DNA of 64,000 nucleotides from Isoetes taiwanensis. Lineage: Eukaryota > Streptophyta > Lycopodiopsida > Isoetales > Isoetaceae. The stretch spans positions 11,861,072-11,925,071 of the forward strand of contig JAJEKV010000040.1 of the NCBI GenBank assembly GCA_021234155.1, read 5' to 3'. The position numbers were made by a program, and so were the translations under genes. Position 1 is the first letter of the stretch; each line of letters starts with the position of its first letter. Below, one piece after another: positions 13,234 to 26,465 of the stretch. The notes under the pieces were generated by a model. It was given only the letters and a program-made list of their open reading frames with translations, was not told the origin of the DNA and made no database searches.

Positions 13234-16200
13234 TTTCTACGGCTTCTCCTCTACCTAGCTATTGTTGTTGTATTGTATTGTTCATAAAATAACATTAGTC
13301 GGAGTGGGATAGATATGACTTGTATTGTTCATAATGGCCCAATTTTGGCCACGTTTTGGATGCCTTTTGCTCAGCTAATACGCTATTATCAAGGCGGTAG
13401 AGTTGTCAATTCGTTGACATGTATGATGAGTTCAAGGTTTTTGAGAAGGCATTCTGGCGTGGATCGGTGGGGTCCTGCGACCGGCGTTAGCCTGGAACGG
13501 GTCACCGACCACTCCAAAATGCCTTCAAAAAATCTTTGAACGCACAATATAGTACTTGTGGAGCCAATTTTTTCTACAGAATGGCGCATGTTGCTCGAGC
13601 TTCCTCTAGAAATGGTGGTCCCTGCATCGTCTGTTGCTCGAGCTTCCTCTGGCAATGACGGTCTCTGCATGCCGGTTCAATGAACCACAGTTGGTGCTGA
13701 AGGTAATTTGGAACCAAAAGCCATTTCCCCCTTCTTCATTTTCTCTTTTACTTTTTTTTTTTTCTTCTGTCCGCCTTCCTCTGCAACAAGCTTCTTCTGT
13801 AGCAGCCAAATCTTTGTGTATTTCCTTTTCGGCTTTTTGTTTTGTTTAGAGTCATCTAAATCTTGTATTTGCTTGTGTTTGCAGGGACGTCTGCCGGGAA
13901 CTTGGGTCACCAGATTTCAAACTATGGTAAATCTTGCTATGTTATGGCAGTACTTCCCTGTTTTGCAAGTTGTACTTCTTTGCTTTCAGGGTAAATTTTA
14001 CGGGTCTTAAATGTTTTCCTATTCAAATTAAGGTTGGGTAAACCTATTGAAAATAAAAGTTCATAGATTTTTATTTAGGCAAAATTTGATAAAATAAAAT
14101 CGTTTAGTTATCTTCCCACTTGGCGAAAATGTATATGATATGAAATTCTTGTATTGGCGAATTTTTCTTGGTTGATGGCTAAGTTCTGAGCACTCATTAG
14201 CACATGAATGACAAGTGATTCAATGCTTCCATTACAAAACAATAACAAAGATTCATAAGGAGCAAACAATATCATTTGAGGGAACACACATATTTATGTT
14301 GGGGTCAAATACATCCAAATCGCTAACTTGGTGCATAGAGCCTTTAAGGTCAACAATTGCAAGAATAAAACACTATTACTTAGAGCTTAAAACGCTACCT
14401 ACATAACAGTCTTCATAACTTTAACCTAAACAACTTATAGATTCAAATTCAATACCATCAACGCATGATTGATGTAGATAATGCAATTCCTAAATTAAAG
14501 AAGTCCCGGGATATATTCAACATGGCTATTTGAATTGATTAGGATGCCCCTAATCAGCTTCAAAGAAGGCGATTTAGCATGCCATGATGCAGCCATCCTG
14601 GTTAAACTCTCGGTATCCAAAATTTTCCCTTTTTGGAATGGTTAAATTATTTTTTTCTTCAAACTCATTGTTGCCACTGTCATGGAGGTGCTTCACATGC
14701 CAGCAGATCCATCAATGCGGTGTTTGGCTTGCATCGTTGTGCCTCAGCTGCACGACTTGGTGCATTGGGACATTCATTTGGTGGTTGTAGACAACACCCC
14801 ACTGTCTAAGAGTCTGTGAAGGGTTGTTGATGAGGCATCATAGGCAAGGAAGAAGAATTTCAAATACTATAATCTGCTAGTTCGACGAGAAAATACAATT
14901 TAGATAAGAGACGAGCAAAGCAAGCAAAGAAACCTTCCAAATATGCTAGGAAGACAACCATCCAGACATGTTGGGAATTCATAAAATTTAAGTTCTATGC
15001 AAAGCTTTGATGTTCCATGTTTTCAGCTAAGGAGATTGCTAGCCTTAGAACCTTCTACTGGAACATGAAGTTGTCGGATCAGATTACCTTTGTCTACAAC
15101 ATGTTTGACCTATGTGTTGTAGATGGTCAGGTTGGCACAACGATGCTTAATAACAAGGAGGTCAGCCAGCAAGCATGGCAGCATGGCAGATGGCATATGA
15201 CATAGCTTTGTCGAGCTTTTACAGATGGAGGATAAATTTTATGGAGGGCCACAGGGTTGTAAGCATGGAAACCCAGGTTCAATGAAGCCGAGGTCTCACA
15301 CTCTTGCAGCAGATAGTATAGGGGGATTACCTATTTCAAGAAGCTTTTTGGCCATTTTAGTGATGGTAGTTGTCTATTGACAGTAGTATATAATATTGAA
15401 TGATGGCGACTCCAAGGACAATTTGATTCATTAATTATTGTAGCCTTTTTTGTGCTACCAACATTCTTGTGAGATTCTTGTAGACATTCTTGTGAACAAC
15501 ATAATTCTTGTGAATACATTCATGAACCGAAGGATGTTAAAGAGACCATCCTTTTTTGAGAGAGATATTTTGTTTAAGATCTTTTTCTGTGAAATAGAAA
15601 AATGACCGCAATACCAATTCATAAAACATTGATTTAGGACAAGTGATTAAGGCCAATAGGAAATAGTGGCATAAACCAATATAGTTCAAAGAATTTGGAG
15701 TGATAAGATCTTAAATCAGCTTTTAATGGAAGAGCGAAAAATGAATAAGAAAGAATTGGCAATGAATTAATCAAATATTTACTATGAACAATAGATATGA
15801 TGCAGAACAACTGATAGGAGTATACAACTTAACCACCTATCCGGATCCACAGGGCTTTGGCAAATCTATAATCATTGGCTTTGGCTTAGAAATTAAGGAA
15901 TGATCTCCAAGTAGTCTCCGACTTACGGTGGCTTATGAAACTAGGAACAAATGATGATTATGGACCAGGTTCCGTGGAGGAATCATCTTGCAGATCTCAA
16001 AAGCTTAGGAAAAAATAGCATCGACAAGGAGAATCATTGAATCAGGGTTTTGACAGAGGTTCTGCATGCACTGTGGTCGGATTGAAAAAGAATTGCTGTC
16101 GTCGATGTACAAAACTGGCAAACCATCGTAATTTATAGCCGAGGTCTGCCTATTGGAAAAAAAAAAAGGTAACAAAAAGGTCTTTTGTTGGTTCAAATAA

Positions 16201-16768
16201 TAATATCGCTCTTGCTTTGACGTGTTATCCTCGATCCCGCCCCTTTTCCTTTGAATGGTACCTTTGTTTTAAAATAGACCACGTATTATATATATGGACT
16301 ACTGCAATGTCAAAGCCTTATGTGCCATCCAAGACCATGAATGGCCCATTTAATAATGGGACATCCATGAAGGTCTTACGGATAGATGTTCCTCTTGCAA
16401 TTGGACAATGCATTTGAATGAAACAGAAATATGTATGTGATTTCATATCTTTTACATTTTTCAATAAGCATATGCACTACCTCATTGTTAAGGTTCTATA
16501 CTGGAAGGAAATCATGTGGATACATCCCTGATAGTGATGAAAGGTGCCTTTTGTTGTTTAGCACACCCCGATGATATCTTATATATGCCCTACTTGGATA
16601 GGGAATGCTATTGAGGAGCTTCAGATGGACAATAAGATTCTGATCACTTGGTGGGAGCCAGTCCTCATGAGGAACCAACTATATCCTTTTAGTTCTGTTA
16701 ATTGTTGGAAGAAGAGATGGAGGCCAACAACGGCTAGTAATCACATTGAGATAGAGACTATTGATTAT
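13234..16768. other. Intergenic region without recognised genes
   Basis: AT-rich sequence between DHAR and a CACTA terminus. A ~35-bp phrase (ttgctcgagcttcctct...ctctgcat) occurs twice at about 13589 and 13633. A 100-200 bp stretch near 15015-15205 is open on the plus strand but matches no family I know. Otherwise nothing is supported. Confidence 0.5.
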
Positions 16769-17560
16769 CACTACAAGAGAAATGTACCAATAACGTCTAG
16801 TATAACGTCAAAATTTTTGACACAAATCAATCTCCTTAGACTCAGTGTCACATTTTTGACACTATAGCTGACGTGATCATTTGCCACAAAGTTGACGCTC
16901 AAGATTGGGGCACATTCAGTTGCCGCAATTCCTGACACAGAGGAACAAAAAAATGATCGAACCATTCCACAAAGCAGTTTGTTAATAGTGTCAACCATTA
17001 TAACTCTTTTGAAATTGTGTTATAATTTGTGTAATAGCACGATCACATTTCCTTATTGCGGTGCATTGTGACAAGATACACGAGATTGAGACTAAATACA
17101 CCAGAAAGTTGAATATTCTTATTCATAGCAGTAAAATTTCTACAAATGAGATGCTCATATGCAAAAGATCAAATACTCAAAAAACATGAATAATACTCCA
17201 AGACAATCTGATCTTATTCATTGGCCAAATTATCTCCATCTTGTGGATCACCAGAGGTGCCTTCAGAACCGTCATTTTTCTCTCCACTGCATTCTCCCTG
17301 TTAATCACATTCACAAATGTATATCAGTGTTGGTGAAATTAATTCAATGTTGAAATCTAGCGCATTATTATACAAAACTAATCTACCAACAAATATGACA
17401 TTAATTGGCACATTTAATATTTTAATGAGAAGATGGCCAACAATGTTAAACAGTAATTTTCAGCAAATAGTTTTATGCAGTGTGATATTAAGTAGAAAAA
17501 CAAAATATTTGCCATTTCCTTGTCCGAATCGCTGTCAATATAGCATACTTCCTGCATATT
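16769..17560 (-). mobile_element. CACTA (En/Spm) element 1, 3' terminus with terminal exons
   Basis: The segment starts CACTACAAGA, the canonical CACTA terminal motif. The next ~260 bp carry the subterminal repeat GTGTCAAAA/TTTTGACAC in both orientations, which in En/Spm is the TNPA-binding array. Two minus-strand exon-like blocks end inside it: 17516-17555 (EVCYIDSDSDKEMA) and 17213-17300, an acidic C-terminus (GEKNDGSEGTSGDPQDGDN) ending in TAA. The opposite end was not found, so how far the element extends rightwards is uncertain. Confidence 0.7.
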
Positions 17561-17749
17561 ACAAAACTAGAGATAAGAAAGGTAATCAAAATAAAAAGTA
17601 CCCATTATTTATATAGAAACAATACGAAATTATGCTGTACAACAGAGAATACACAGCAATAAATCTGACTAGTTCAGACTTCCTCCAGCTTGCAAAAGGA
17701 GATCTAAATACTCCATGATATTTTACAGTCTTCAAAAGCTTCCTACACT

Positions 17750-18440
17750 GCACCTCTAGTTTGTTAGATTTATCAGGCTATGATATACCATCCATCATTA
17801 GAGTATTAGGTAATGTCTATCCCTACACCATCTTGAAGGCCCCGAAGGGGCCAAAAAATTTTTTAGTTAACACAAACCATTAACACACAACTAACATTAT
17901 TAACACAAACCATTGCATTTGACACATTTAAATTAAAATCCCCCTTAAACCCCCTTTGGTTTGGGTGCATATTCACACGGGGGGTTACTTCGGGCAGCGA
18001 GAGCTGTCGGATGGGCATATTTGCCCTTTATTCCAAGATCTGGACCGTACATAGAGATCCTCGTTTGTGGGGTATGCATGTACAAGTTTTTGTAAACTGT
18101 ATATTAAAGTTTATAAAATACTATAAGATTTGAGAGAATGTACTTAATGGTGTCAATTTTGTACATGTATTGTAAATTTTTTTAGGCTCTCGCTGCCCTA
18201 CGTAACCCCCCGTGTGAATATGCACCCAAACCAAAGGGGGTTTAAGGGGGATTTTAATTTAAATGTGTCAAATGCAATGGTTTGTGTTAATAATGTTAGT
18301 TGTGTGTTAATGGTTTGTGTTAACTAAAAAATTTTTTGGCCCCTTCGGGGCCTTCAAGATGGTGTAGGGATAGACATTACCTAATACTCTAATGATGGAT
18401 GGTATATCATAGCCTGATAAATCTAACAAACTAGAGGTGC
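17750..18440. mobile_element. Foldback MITE, copy 1
   Basis: Two 255-bp inverted arms (17750-18004 and 18186-18440) pair almost perfectly around a 181-bp loop. Each arm contains a GGCCCC-GAA-GGGGCC mini-hairpin, an aaaaatttttt stretch, 'ttaaaccccctttggtttgggtgcatattcacac' and 'gcagcgagagc'. It has no coding capacity. Copies 2 and 3 share the arms and the loop core; the loop here lies in the opposite orientation. The near-perfect arms suggest a recent insertion. Confidence 0.93.
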
Positions 18441-18997
18441 TCAAATTATGGAAACGAAAACATTGCATAGAATTAGACATATGTAATATTATACCAATAC
18501 CAATATTAATACATGAGGTAGCCACTCAGGAACCAAGCATGGTTCAGTTCTTCCCATTTCCACAACAACAGACCATGATATGTGTACAAGGCACCCACTT
18601 AGCGCTGCCTTCGCTTGCAAGATAACTCAAAAGATGAAGGAAGCGGTTGTCAATTAACCATAAGAATTGGAAATCCTAAGGCATCTTCACCCCCTTCCTG
18701 TTCACCCCATTACTTGGCATGCAAGCCATTGCCCATGCTACAGTTAGAGAAGCTTGAAACAAAAGGGGAAACCCAAAGATGCTGGAGCCTTCCAAGCCCA
18801 AAACCCATGAGCCAGCAGAAAAGATGGATGGCAATCACCAAAAACTTCCTAAGATGAGAGAACTGGAGCCATGCCTCCAAGTCTATAGAAGCATGACCAA
18901 TCTGTGCTTCAGCAGCATCTGTCTGTGGATAGTTCTCTGTACCAAATAGACCCCACCTGATGATAAAACAATGACACAGCTTTTCAAAACAATGTTT

Positions 18998-19129
18998 TTC
19001 ATCAACAATGACATGGCTTACACCACTCAAGGTTGGATCTCCTAAAAGCCGCCTCAACAAAATCCCCATCATAGAGAAAAGCAAATCTGTATTTCTTCCT
19101 TTCATTCCTTCTAAACGCATTTTGATAAC
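18998..19129 (-). pseudogene. Lone exon of a DEAH/DExH-box RNA helicase
   Basis: After an AG acceptor the block reads [30 protein letters not shown] and [10 protein letters not shown]. This is the region around helicase motifs Ib and II (DExH; families usually read VRLEG, TTGILLRRL, VIVDEIHER). Homology stops at the DE of motif II: the following residues (KHCFEK) do not match, and there is no GT donor there. No other helicase exon lies within 5 kb on this strand. It is best read as a captured or orphaned gene fragment, perhaps carried by CACTA element 1. Present DExH3/5-type plant helicases are the closest remembered match. Confidence 0.75.
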
Positions 19130-19659
19130 CTATCGCAAGTAATCAATCTTAGACGTAACAAAAAAGATGTTTATGAACATAAAAAACTCTACAGAATCTC
19201 CTATAGCTTCCCCTCTTTTCAGCCTACCTTTTCAAAACGAAATGACCGATATGCGCTGGCCGTGTATGATTATTAATCATCGAGAAATGTGTGGCTCTTA
19301 TCTTCGTGAATCAATCAATATAGGAGAGCTCTCATCAAGCAACAAGCTGGTATGGCAAATTGCATGCAAAGAAGAAATAATCTCTTCGTTTATCAATGAT
19401 AAGAATGACAAGTAAATGGAAATATGGCTGCCCTCCGGCCGTAAAAGCCGAAGAGGCTAAACGATTCTTTTGAATTACGTGGGCATTTCGTAACACCTAT
19501 AAGCGGCCGCTTTTGTTGTGAATGGAGCAATAAATTAATTAACTGTTTCAATGGGGTTGTTAGCTTTGGGCCCGAAATCGCCGGAATAACGACCGACCGC
19601 TTTAGAAACTCGGTACGCCTCAAGAGAACTCCGCCCACCAAGGCAGACCAACAATCTAG

Positions 19660-20270
19660 CTAGCTTGATCGATCGATCGAGAAACAAGTAGATTCTTTAT
19701 CCAGAGCAAAAAGCCAAACAAGAAATGGCCAAATCAGGAGTCTAAGGCCTGCAAGAGCAATCGTTAAAACACCACCAATTTGAGCCACGGAAAGCATAAT
19801 TCTTTGCCAGATTTTGATATAGGTAACCAGATCACAGTAGCGGGGGTTGCAAGCCTCCAAATAACTGGTATAATTCGCAGTCATAGAGATCTAAGACTAA
19901 ATGCTTGGCATTTGATAATAGTTTTTCACCAAGTCGTGACCAAAGGGTCGAATCAGGTAGAGATATGACGAAAAGTTTGGAAAATGAAATTTGGTCAAAA
20001 GGGAAACTAAAAAGGATTAAGAAGCTAAAAAGGAAGGGGTTACCTTGAACGAGGGAAATAAGCATCTCCAGAAATATTGCCGGAACCACAAGATGCTGAG
20101 ACAGAGATTTGGGGGTTCTCTCTCCAAAACAGTATTGCATGCTGGCTTTGCAAGCATGGACCGAGTTTGCATCCCAAATGTGTTGCGAAATGAATCCATC
20201 ACATCCTCATTTATCAGAACCGAGATTTGCTTCCCCGAATCTGTCCTGCTCAGCATATAAAATGAGATAT
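19660..20270 (-). other. Unrecognised gene fragment with a hydrophobic C-terminal ORF
   Basis: Two minus-strand blocks look like exons. One at about 20042-20255 ends at a good GT donor and includes 'INEDVMDSFRNTFGMQTRSM'. The other is an ORF at 19660-19884 with a 25-30 residue hydrophobic stretch (LTIALAGLRLLIWPFLVWLF). I do not recognise either and cannot prove they belong together. The block upstream on this strand (20340-20670) is a dispersed repeat also found at 25160-25425. Confidence 0.25.
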
Positions 20271-20339
20271 GATTTGATAAAACCAGAGCAATTGCTAGCA
20301 CTAAAAATGCTAAGAAAGAAGGATAGAACAAACGAAAAC

Positions 20340-20670
20340 GAAGATCTCGAATTCAGAGAAAGAAAAATGGACTGTAGAACCCTAAAGCATGCCCTCTTTT
20401 CCACAAACCCTAAAATGAGAGAGCTCGATGCTTGCATGTGTTTTCTGGGGACTAAAAAATAGATGGTTTTTTCATGGAGAAATATTCAAAGCTAAACCAT
20501 TGCAAAATCATAGATAATATGGCATTCGAATATGAGAATACAGTGTGCGCTCTAGATATACTGATTAGTATGCCTCGCACAATACACCCATCAAATCATA
20601 TGAAAACCATAGCAAAAACTGTATAAAAATACAAAAACAAACCCCCTGTTATAATGCTACATATTGGATG
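20340..20670. repeat. Dispersed repeat family R1, copy 1
   Basis: Shared phrases with copy 2 (25160-25425): 'ctcgatgcttgcatg', 'ctctagatatactgattagtatgcctcgc', 'caaatcatatgaaaacca' and 'ccccctgttataatgctacatatt'. The latter part also recurs at 37358-37485. Confidence 0.8.
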
Positions 20671-21231
20671 TTTGGAATCTGATATGGGAATTCCAGAAAG
20701 GGAAGTTTATAGATTCAATGAAAGGGGCAAAAACATTAGTACAGTATCAGTCAGAATGCTTAAATAACGAAGAACTTATCTCCAGTTATGAATTGCAAAT
20801 GGAAACCAACCATTGTAAGATCATGAAATGACATATGATCCAATGGGTATGGTCAAGTGCTGCTATAGAAATGGCTTTTATTACCATTTCCCATGAGTTC
20901 CAATAAAACAAAGTCTACATTTAAGCTTCAAGTATATAAATCGCTCCAAAGAATGATGGTAGGCCTGATCTTGCTTGGTTCCTGGCTTAAACAATACCAT
21001 GTACATGCATAGAGTACCAAAGTTATAAAGATTATTTACCAGGCATATATAAAGATGATGCTAGAAAAGTTTATTCTAGGGAGATCAAGCAGCGTTCATG
21101 CATATGCTGGCCCTGGAATATTTCCCCCCAATTCTTCAAGCCCATTAAAATAGCAAACAAGAGACTGTTGCTATAATTTACTGAAATAATTGTGCCTACA
21201 TAAAGCATCAAGCATAAAGGATGACACTTAC

Positions 21232-22510
21232 CGCCTCAACTTCCTTGCCCTTTTTCGATTTCACCTTAAAAATTATGCTCGGACTTGTTCCTTTAATATA
21301 ATCCATGGCCTTAAACTATAATTAAGACACAAAAATTAAAAAGATGAAAGGTTTGAATTTTAGCAAAATAAGAACTGAAGCAAACATTAAATCAACAAAC
21401 ATAGACTAACCTTTTTTGGCACAAATCCTTTTGCTATCATTCTCTTTTTAAAGGCAGCATATCCACCTTTCTCCAAGATTTCTTGAAGCATATCATCTGT
21501 GGGCATTGAGCCCCAATCTTGAAACTGCAATTATCAATTTAGAAAAGAACAAAGACAAATAATCAAAAGCAATTTAGAAATCAATACTTACAAACTTAGT
21601 TTTGATTGACATAAGTCCACTGGAACCAGTTCGCTGTCTTGTTTTCCGTTTGGCAGCATCGTCCTTTTGACATTGATAAATGTTGTCACAAGAATCCACA
21701 AACCTTTTCCATGACTCTTCATCGACTTGCATTGGCCTTGTTGTATTGCCAGCACGGACATTCCTTCGCAGGTTATCCCTAGTTAAATTTTACATAGGAA
21801 AAAGTAAGTTTATTTCATGTAAATAACAAGAAAAGTGAGATGTAATTCTTAACCTCCAATGTCGCCATCTCTTAATTTATTCTATTCTATTCTATTCTTC
21901 AAGAACCTAATAATGTCTATCTCGCTCAATCCATCACCAAACTGCTTGCGAACATATTTCAATGTCTTTTGGAGATGGCGTGGCTTTATCTCTTTAAAAT
22001 GCTTATCTAGTTCCCTGCAATACAGTTTCAAAGCATCTGCTGCTTTTTCCTCAAACTCGCGGCCAGCTTCATCTCTTAATAGCTCTCCTTTAAAAAAGCA
22101 AACCTGAAATTCAGAAGTAATTAGCAATAGTACTTGAAGTATTAACAAAAGTAATTAGAAGTAATTACCTCAATAAATCATAGTACAAACTCACTCTAAT
22201 TTTTGAACTACCTAATAAATGAAATGAACTCCAAAACATACCTCTGAATTTGATAATCTTCTGAATTGTACATTGTACAAGAGATCAACTTCAAACTTTT
22301 CTTTATCAGGATTGTCTTTATCAAGATCTGTGTCAGGGGAAAAGGAATTTTCATTATCGAATCCATTATCTTATGAAGAAGACGAAGAAGCACTTAGAAC
22401 AACGTGCTTGTTTAAGACGATGGATTTCCTTTTAGCTCCTTCTTTGGATGTCTCAGCGTCTGGAACATTGCATGAATTGCTTGAGCGTCGTGGATGCTTC
22501 ACACTAGAAA
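21232..22510 (-). CDS. Multi-exon gene of transposon type, possibly Transposase_24-like
   Basis: A chain of minus-strand exons with GT-AG borders. In order: ~22376-22510 (Ser-rich, AETSKEGAKRKSIVLNKH); ~22243-22370 (DNENSFSPDTDLDKDNPDKE); ~21882-22104 (KGELLRDEAGREFEEKAADA...IKPRHLQKTLKYVRKQFGD); ~21603-21780 (RPMQVDEESWKRFVDSCDN, then a basic KRKTRQRTGSSG); ~21415-21526 (FQDWGSMPTDDMLQEILEKG); 21232-21308 (PSIIFKVKSKKGKEVEA) with a donor after it. The W..FV...Y....K...KRKTRQR..GSSG layout loosely resembles Transposase_24 of CACTA elements; this is inference. A (TTCTA)n run interrupts it at ~21878-21900. Neither terminus is defined. Confidence 0.4.
21878..21902. repeat. (ATTCT)n microsatellite
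   Basis: Four to five units following 'taattt'. This is the same tail type as the SINE-like insertion at 27716-27870, so it may be an almost fully truncated copy. Confidence 0.6.
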
Positions 22511-22754
22511 AGAAAGTAGGCATGTTAATGAAAACATCGCACACTAAGTTAAAACATGTAAATAACAGTACACAAACCTTGCTGTACATTAACTAAGTAG
22601 CATCATGATGCAAATAACAATACACAAACCTTGCTGTACAGAACTCACTGTCTAATACAAGATACTCTTTATATAGCATATTTGTGCAGAAAAGTCAGCC
22701 GGTTTCTAAAGCTGGATGCAAGTTATATAACAGCCAACACATAACTACCAACAC

Positions 22755-23211
22755 ATAACTACCAACACATAACTATCATTAACATTAATTAAACAAACCA
22801 TTGCATTTCACACTTAAAAATAAAATTCCCCCTTAAACCCCCTTTGGTTTGGATGCATATTCACACGGGGGGTGACGTAGGGCGGCGAGAGCCCCTAAAA
22901 TCATGCTATACATGTACACAATCAACACCATATAGTACATTGTCTCAAATCTTATAGTATTTTGCAAACTGTGTTATACAGTATACCAAAATTTGTACAG
23001 GCATACCCCACAAACGAGGATCTTTATGTACGGTCCAGATCGAGGAATAAAAGGCATATATGCTCATCCAACAGCTCTCGATGCCCGGAGTCACCCCCCG
23101 TGTGAATATGCATCCAAACCAAAGGGGGTTTAAGGGGGAATTTTATTTTTAAGTGTGAAATGCAATGGTTTGTTTAATTAATGTTAATGATAGTTATGTG
23201 TTGGTAGTTAT
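22755..23211. mobile_element. Foldback MITE, copy 2
   Basis: Inverted arms of ~155 bp with the family signatures 'ttaaaccccctttggtttggatgcatattcacac' and 'ggcgagagccc'. The loop contains 'gcataccccacaaacgagga' and 'tttatgtacggtccagat', as in copies 1 and 3. Right of the arm is the family's 'aaaaaaattttggcccttcgggccc' end, which has no counterpart on the left, where 'accaacacataact' is locally repeated. Confidence 0.9.
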
Positions 23212-24910
23212 ACTAAAAAAAATTTTGGCCCTTCGGGCCCTAACAAAAAAGAAAAAGGTTTAGGGCCTATAGAATATAAAAATCATAAAAACAATGCAAA
23301 TGAAAACATGTACACAAACTAGCATAAGGGGTTTCGATAGGATCAAAGAGATCTCAAAAATAAGACTTCAAGCATTTGTTACAAGAACTTTTAAGTACTC
23401 CAATATCTAGATACTAACCCCTGTGCACAATATAATCTTTTACATTACCTATGGATATGTTTCTAATCCATTGAACAGTTGTGAAAGGTTCATCAAGCAA
23501 GCATCTACATATTCCACCATAATATCCATGGAATTTGTTTCTATATGCTTTTGAATGGCATTTGCCTATATAGGACGCACTTTAGGAATATAAAGCTTCC
23601 GCTGAAAGAAAGGCCAATGTCTCAATGGCTATTTTTATTCTGAATATGAAGCTCCGACAGAAAAGATATGTCCGTGTGCATCAATGGTTTTTTCCCAATC
23701 ATTCCTGCAATCTTGCTTCCATTAAAAATCATGTTTAGAAAATCATGTTTAGAAAACCTATAACATAAATCCAAGCACAATACAATGTACCATGAAATTA
23801 AAAGCCAATTACCTGCAAATCACACTGACTTCTAAATCATCACACTGACTTCTGTGTGACTTCTCCCAATAAATCTTGCCAGTAGATCCTGTGTATGACC
23901 AATAGGCCCTTTCGATGAAAAAAATAGATGCCTTTGTAAGGATGAGAGCGTAGAATAAATATGCCGCATTGGCCAGATTTCTCCGTTTAGGCTCACCATT
24001 AAAATTGACAGTGAAAACTAAAAGAAAAAGAGAAATGTCCAATAGGGTCTCTGAGACCAAAGACATACAGAATTATTGATCTGGAAGGAAGTGATCTGCA
24101 AGGAAGACAACTTCAATAGAGTGATTTAGCAAAAGTGTTTTATACATAGAGCTGCTCCAAATCATGATGTATAAGTTAAAGCACCTGTTGCCCAGTCAGT
24201 TTGGAGAAGGTACCATATACGGATTACATAACTAGATGCATCTTTGTCACCTGACATCAGTCTGCAATGTTATGTAAAATCCTGCACTAAGAAACTTAGG
24301 ATGGCAATCAGAATTGATCATTAAGCATAACATAGTGCCGCTGAATATACAAAGTCTCTTATGCAACTTATAACATGTTACCCAGTTTAAACCATCATTT
24401 TCAGTGGAGGCAAAATGTTTCTTACTACTCACAATCCATTCACATCTCTCTCTGGCAAAACGTTAGGACTGTACACTTTTGATGGTCAGTCTCAAGTTAG
24501 GGCCATAGGCATGCCAGATTTGGCCATCTACGGGCTATTGGGGATTTGCCTAAATTCAATATGGTGGAGAGTTTGCCAAATTACGAGCTCTGTAGATGGC
24601 AGGGCTATTGGAAATTAGTCTGAATTCAACATGGTGGAGGTTTGACGAGCTCCTGCATTTTGGAACATGATCACAGGCATCCTTATCCTACTCATGGTGC
24701 AGATGGCATGTAGACCATTGAGATTGTCAGGAAAAACCTTAGGTGGCTCAATACTTTATGGTTATAGTAAATTCAAGCAATCTCTTGACCTCTGCCGAAT
24801 TAGTCTGAACAAAGACAAGCCAATACTGACCAAAGCAGACAGAACCTCTAACACGTGAAGCATAATATTGGTTGTATTCTGCACGAAAAAACTTTGGCAA
24901 AAGGAACTAC

Positions 24911-26240
24911 CTGAACAGAGGCTGGCGACCATTTCCGACCGTAACACAGCTCCTCATCCTCTTTATCATGCTCGTCCTGCTTCGTTGAATGACGGGTTTC
25001 ATCATCGGAATAATCCTTTTTCTTTCTGTACCAAAGTTGTATTTGTGATCAGATTCGTGTTTGGCCTTCAGAAGGCTCGATTTGGCCAACAGAAGGGACG
25101 CACAACTCAGAGCACTGAAGCACCTCGAACCTGCAGCACATGCATACCTGAGACAGAGAATGCTTCAACTAACCCTAAGATAACCCTAAAGTGAAACATC
25201 TCGATGCTTGCATGTATGGCTTATTAAAAAAAAATAAAGGAATAAAAATAAAAGGGGGTAAACCATTGGGGATATGGAATTTAGACAATCAAAATGCGGA
25301 GTGCACTCTAGATATACTGATTAGTATGCCTCGCGCAATACGCCCATGAAATCATATGAAAACCATGCCAAAAAGCGTATAAAATCACAAAAAAAACCCC
25401 CTGTTATAATGCTACATATTGAAAACATAAGCACATTAACAGCATATAGAGGAACTGCATCGCCAACCCTGTTATTGCTGCAAATCTTTTTGAATCAATG
25501 CTGCCCTGCTCTCAACATTTCATTTTATGAGGGCATGTCAAAATGGCAGTGGATGCATTAGGCTTTAAAAAATTCAATACAAATTTTACAACCATTAAGT
25601 GGCCATTGTCACTAAAAATTCAAGGTACATAGCCTGCCAAGACAATTGATATTAAAGAAGATGAAATATGATATTTCTATGGAGGAGATACTAGATGCTA
25701 GAAGCCAGAAGTGCAAAATGGAGTTTTTATTAGAGCTACAGCAAATTAAAAGTAAACAGCAGAAAGCCCACTAGATGATGCAAAATAGAAAGCAAAAAGT
25801 TCTTGAATTTACATCAAAGAAACCCCACTTTATATCCTAAACAAAGAAAGTAGTGTTTTCTTGTAAACGTAATGAAAATTGAATAGGCTTACCTTTCTTT
25901 TCCTTTCTTTATGATTTCAAGGCGTTTATTCTTTCCTCCTAAATCATCTTTGTGCTTCTCAAATGGCCTAGATGAGTTGTTTGAATCATCACTTGCAGAA
26001 TTTCTTCGAATACGTTTCTCCAACTCGCTCATTTAGAGCAGCCAGAACATCTTCAGGCACATTAGCAAGGTAATTTTGAAGCCTTCCTCCATTGGACTCA
26101 TCCGCTGAACCGTCCTTGGCCTTGCCAGATCCATCATCAGGAGACACTGAAGAAAAACAAAGAGCAATAAATGTCACCGACTCAGAAACCCTAAATTAGA
26201 AACTTGTTCTTTCTACTTCTGAATACTTACTGCTGGGCAT
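24911..26240 (-). CDS. 5' exons of an unrecognised gene (candidate)
   Basis: A possible start ATG at 26240 opens a 10-nt exon with a strong donor (GTAAGT). Exon 2 (25893-26146) reads SPDDGSGKAKDGSADESNGG and LQNYLANVPEDVLAALNE. That frame meets a TGA, while an overlapping frame (SELEKRIRRNSASDDSNNSS to KKGKER) runs on to the GTAAGC donor, so a single-base shift or a sequence error is likely. A further block at ~24911-25030 (KKKDYSDDETRHSTKQDEHD, ending CYGRKWSPASVQ before GTAG) may belong to it. The protein would be charged and disordered. The family is not recognised. Confidence 0.35.
25160..25425. repeat. Dispersed repeat family R1, copy 2
   Basis: Matches 20340-20670 over its length with indels. 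Its right part, including 'ccccctgttataatgctacatatt', is the best conserved. It lies directly upstream (minus strand) of the exon at 24911-25030. Confidence 0.8.
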
Positions 26241-26465
26241 TCTGGCGATGGTGAACGAAGCTAGGAATAGCAAGCCGTGGACTTAGTGCAATCGAGAACG
26301 GAGAATCCATCTTTAAGGTGAGCACTCATGCCATTTTGCTGTTAAGAAAATCTTGTATATTTCGTCTGTTTTCATCTGTTACTATTATTTCTCCCTCCCT
26401 CCCTTTTTTTCCCCCTTCCGCTTTGTTCTTGCCCCTTAACGTCCTTGGCCTTAGCATTTAGCTGT

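Noticed and set aside
13634-14010. Plus-strand Phe-rich ORFs near a T-run
   Set aside because: Low-complexity pyrimidine tract (ttttcttcttc) with no start context or homology.
15015-15205. 62-aa plus ORF as a copia gag piece
   Set aside because: No gag motif or CCHC knuckle is visible; the resemblance was only in composition.
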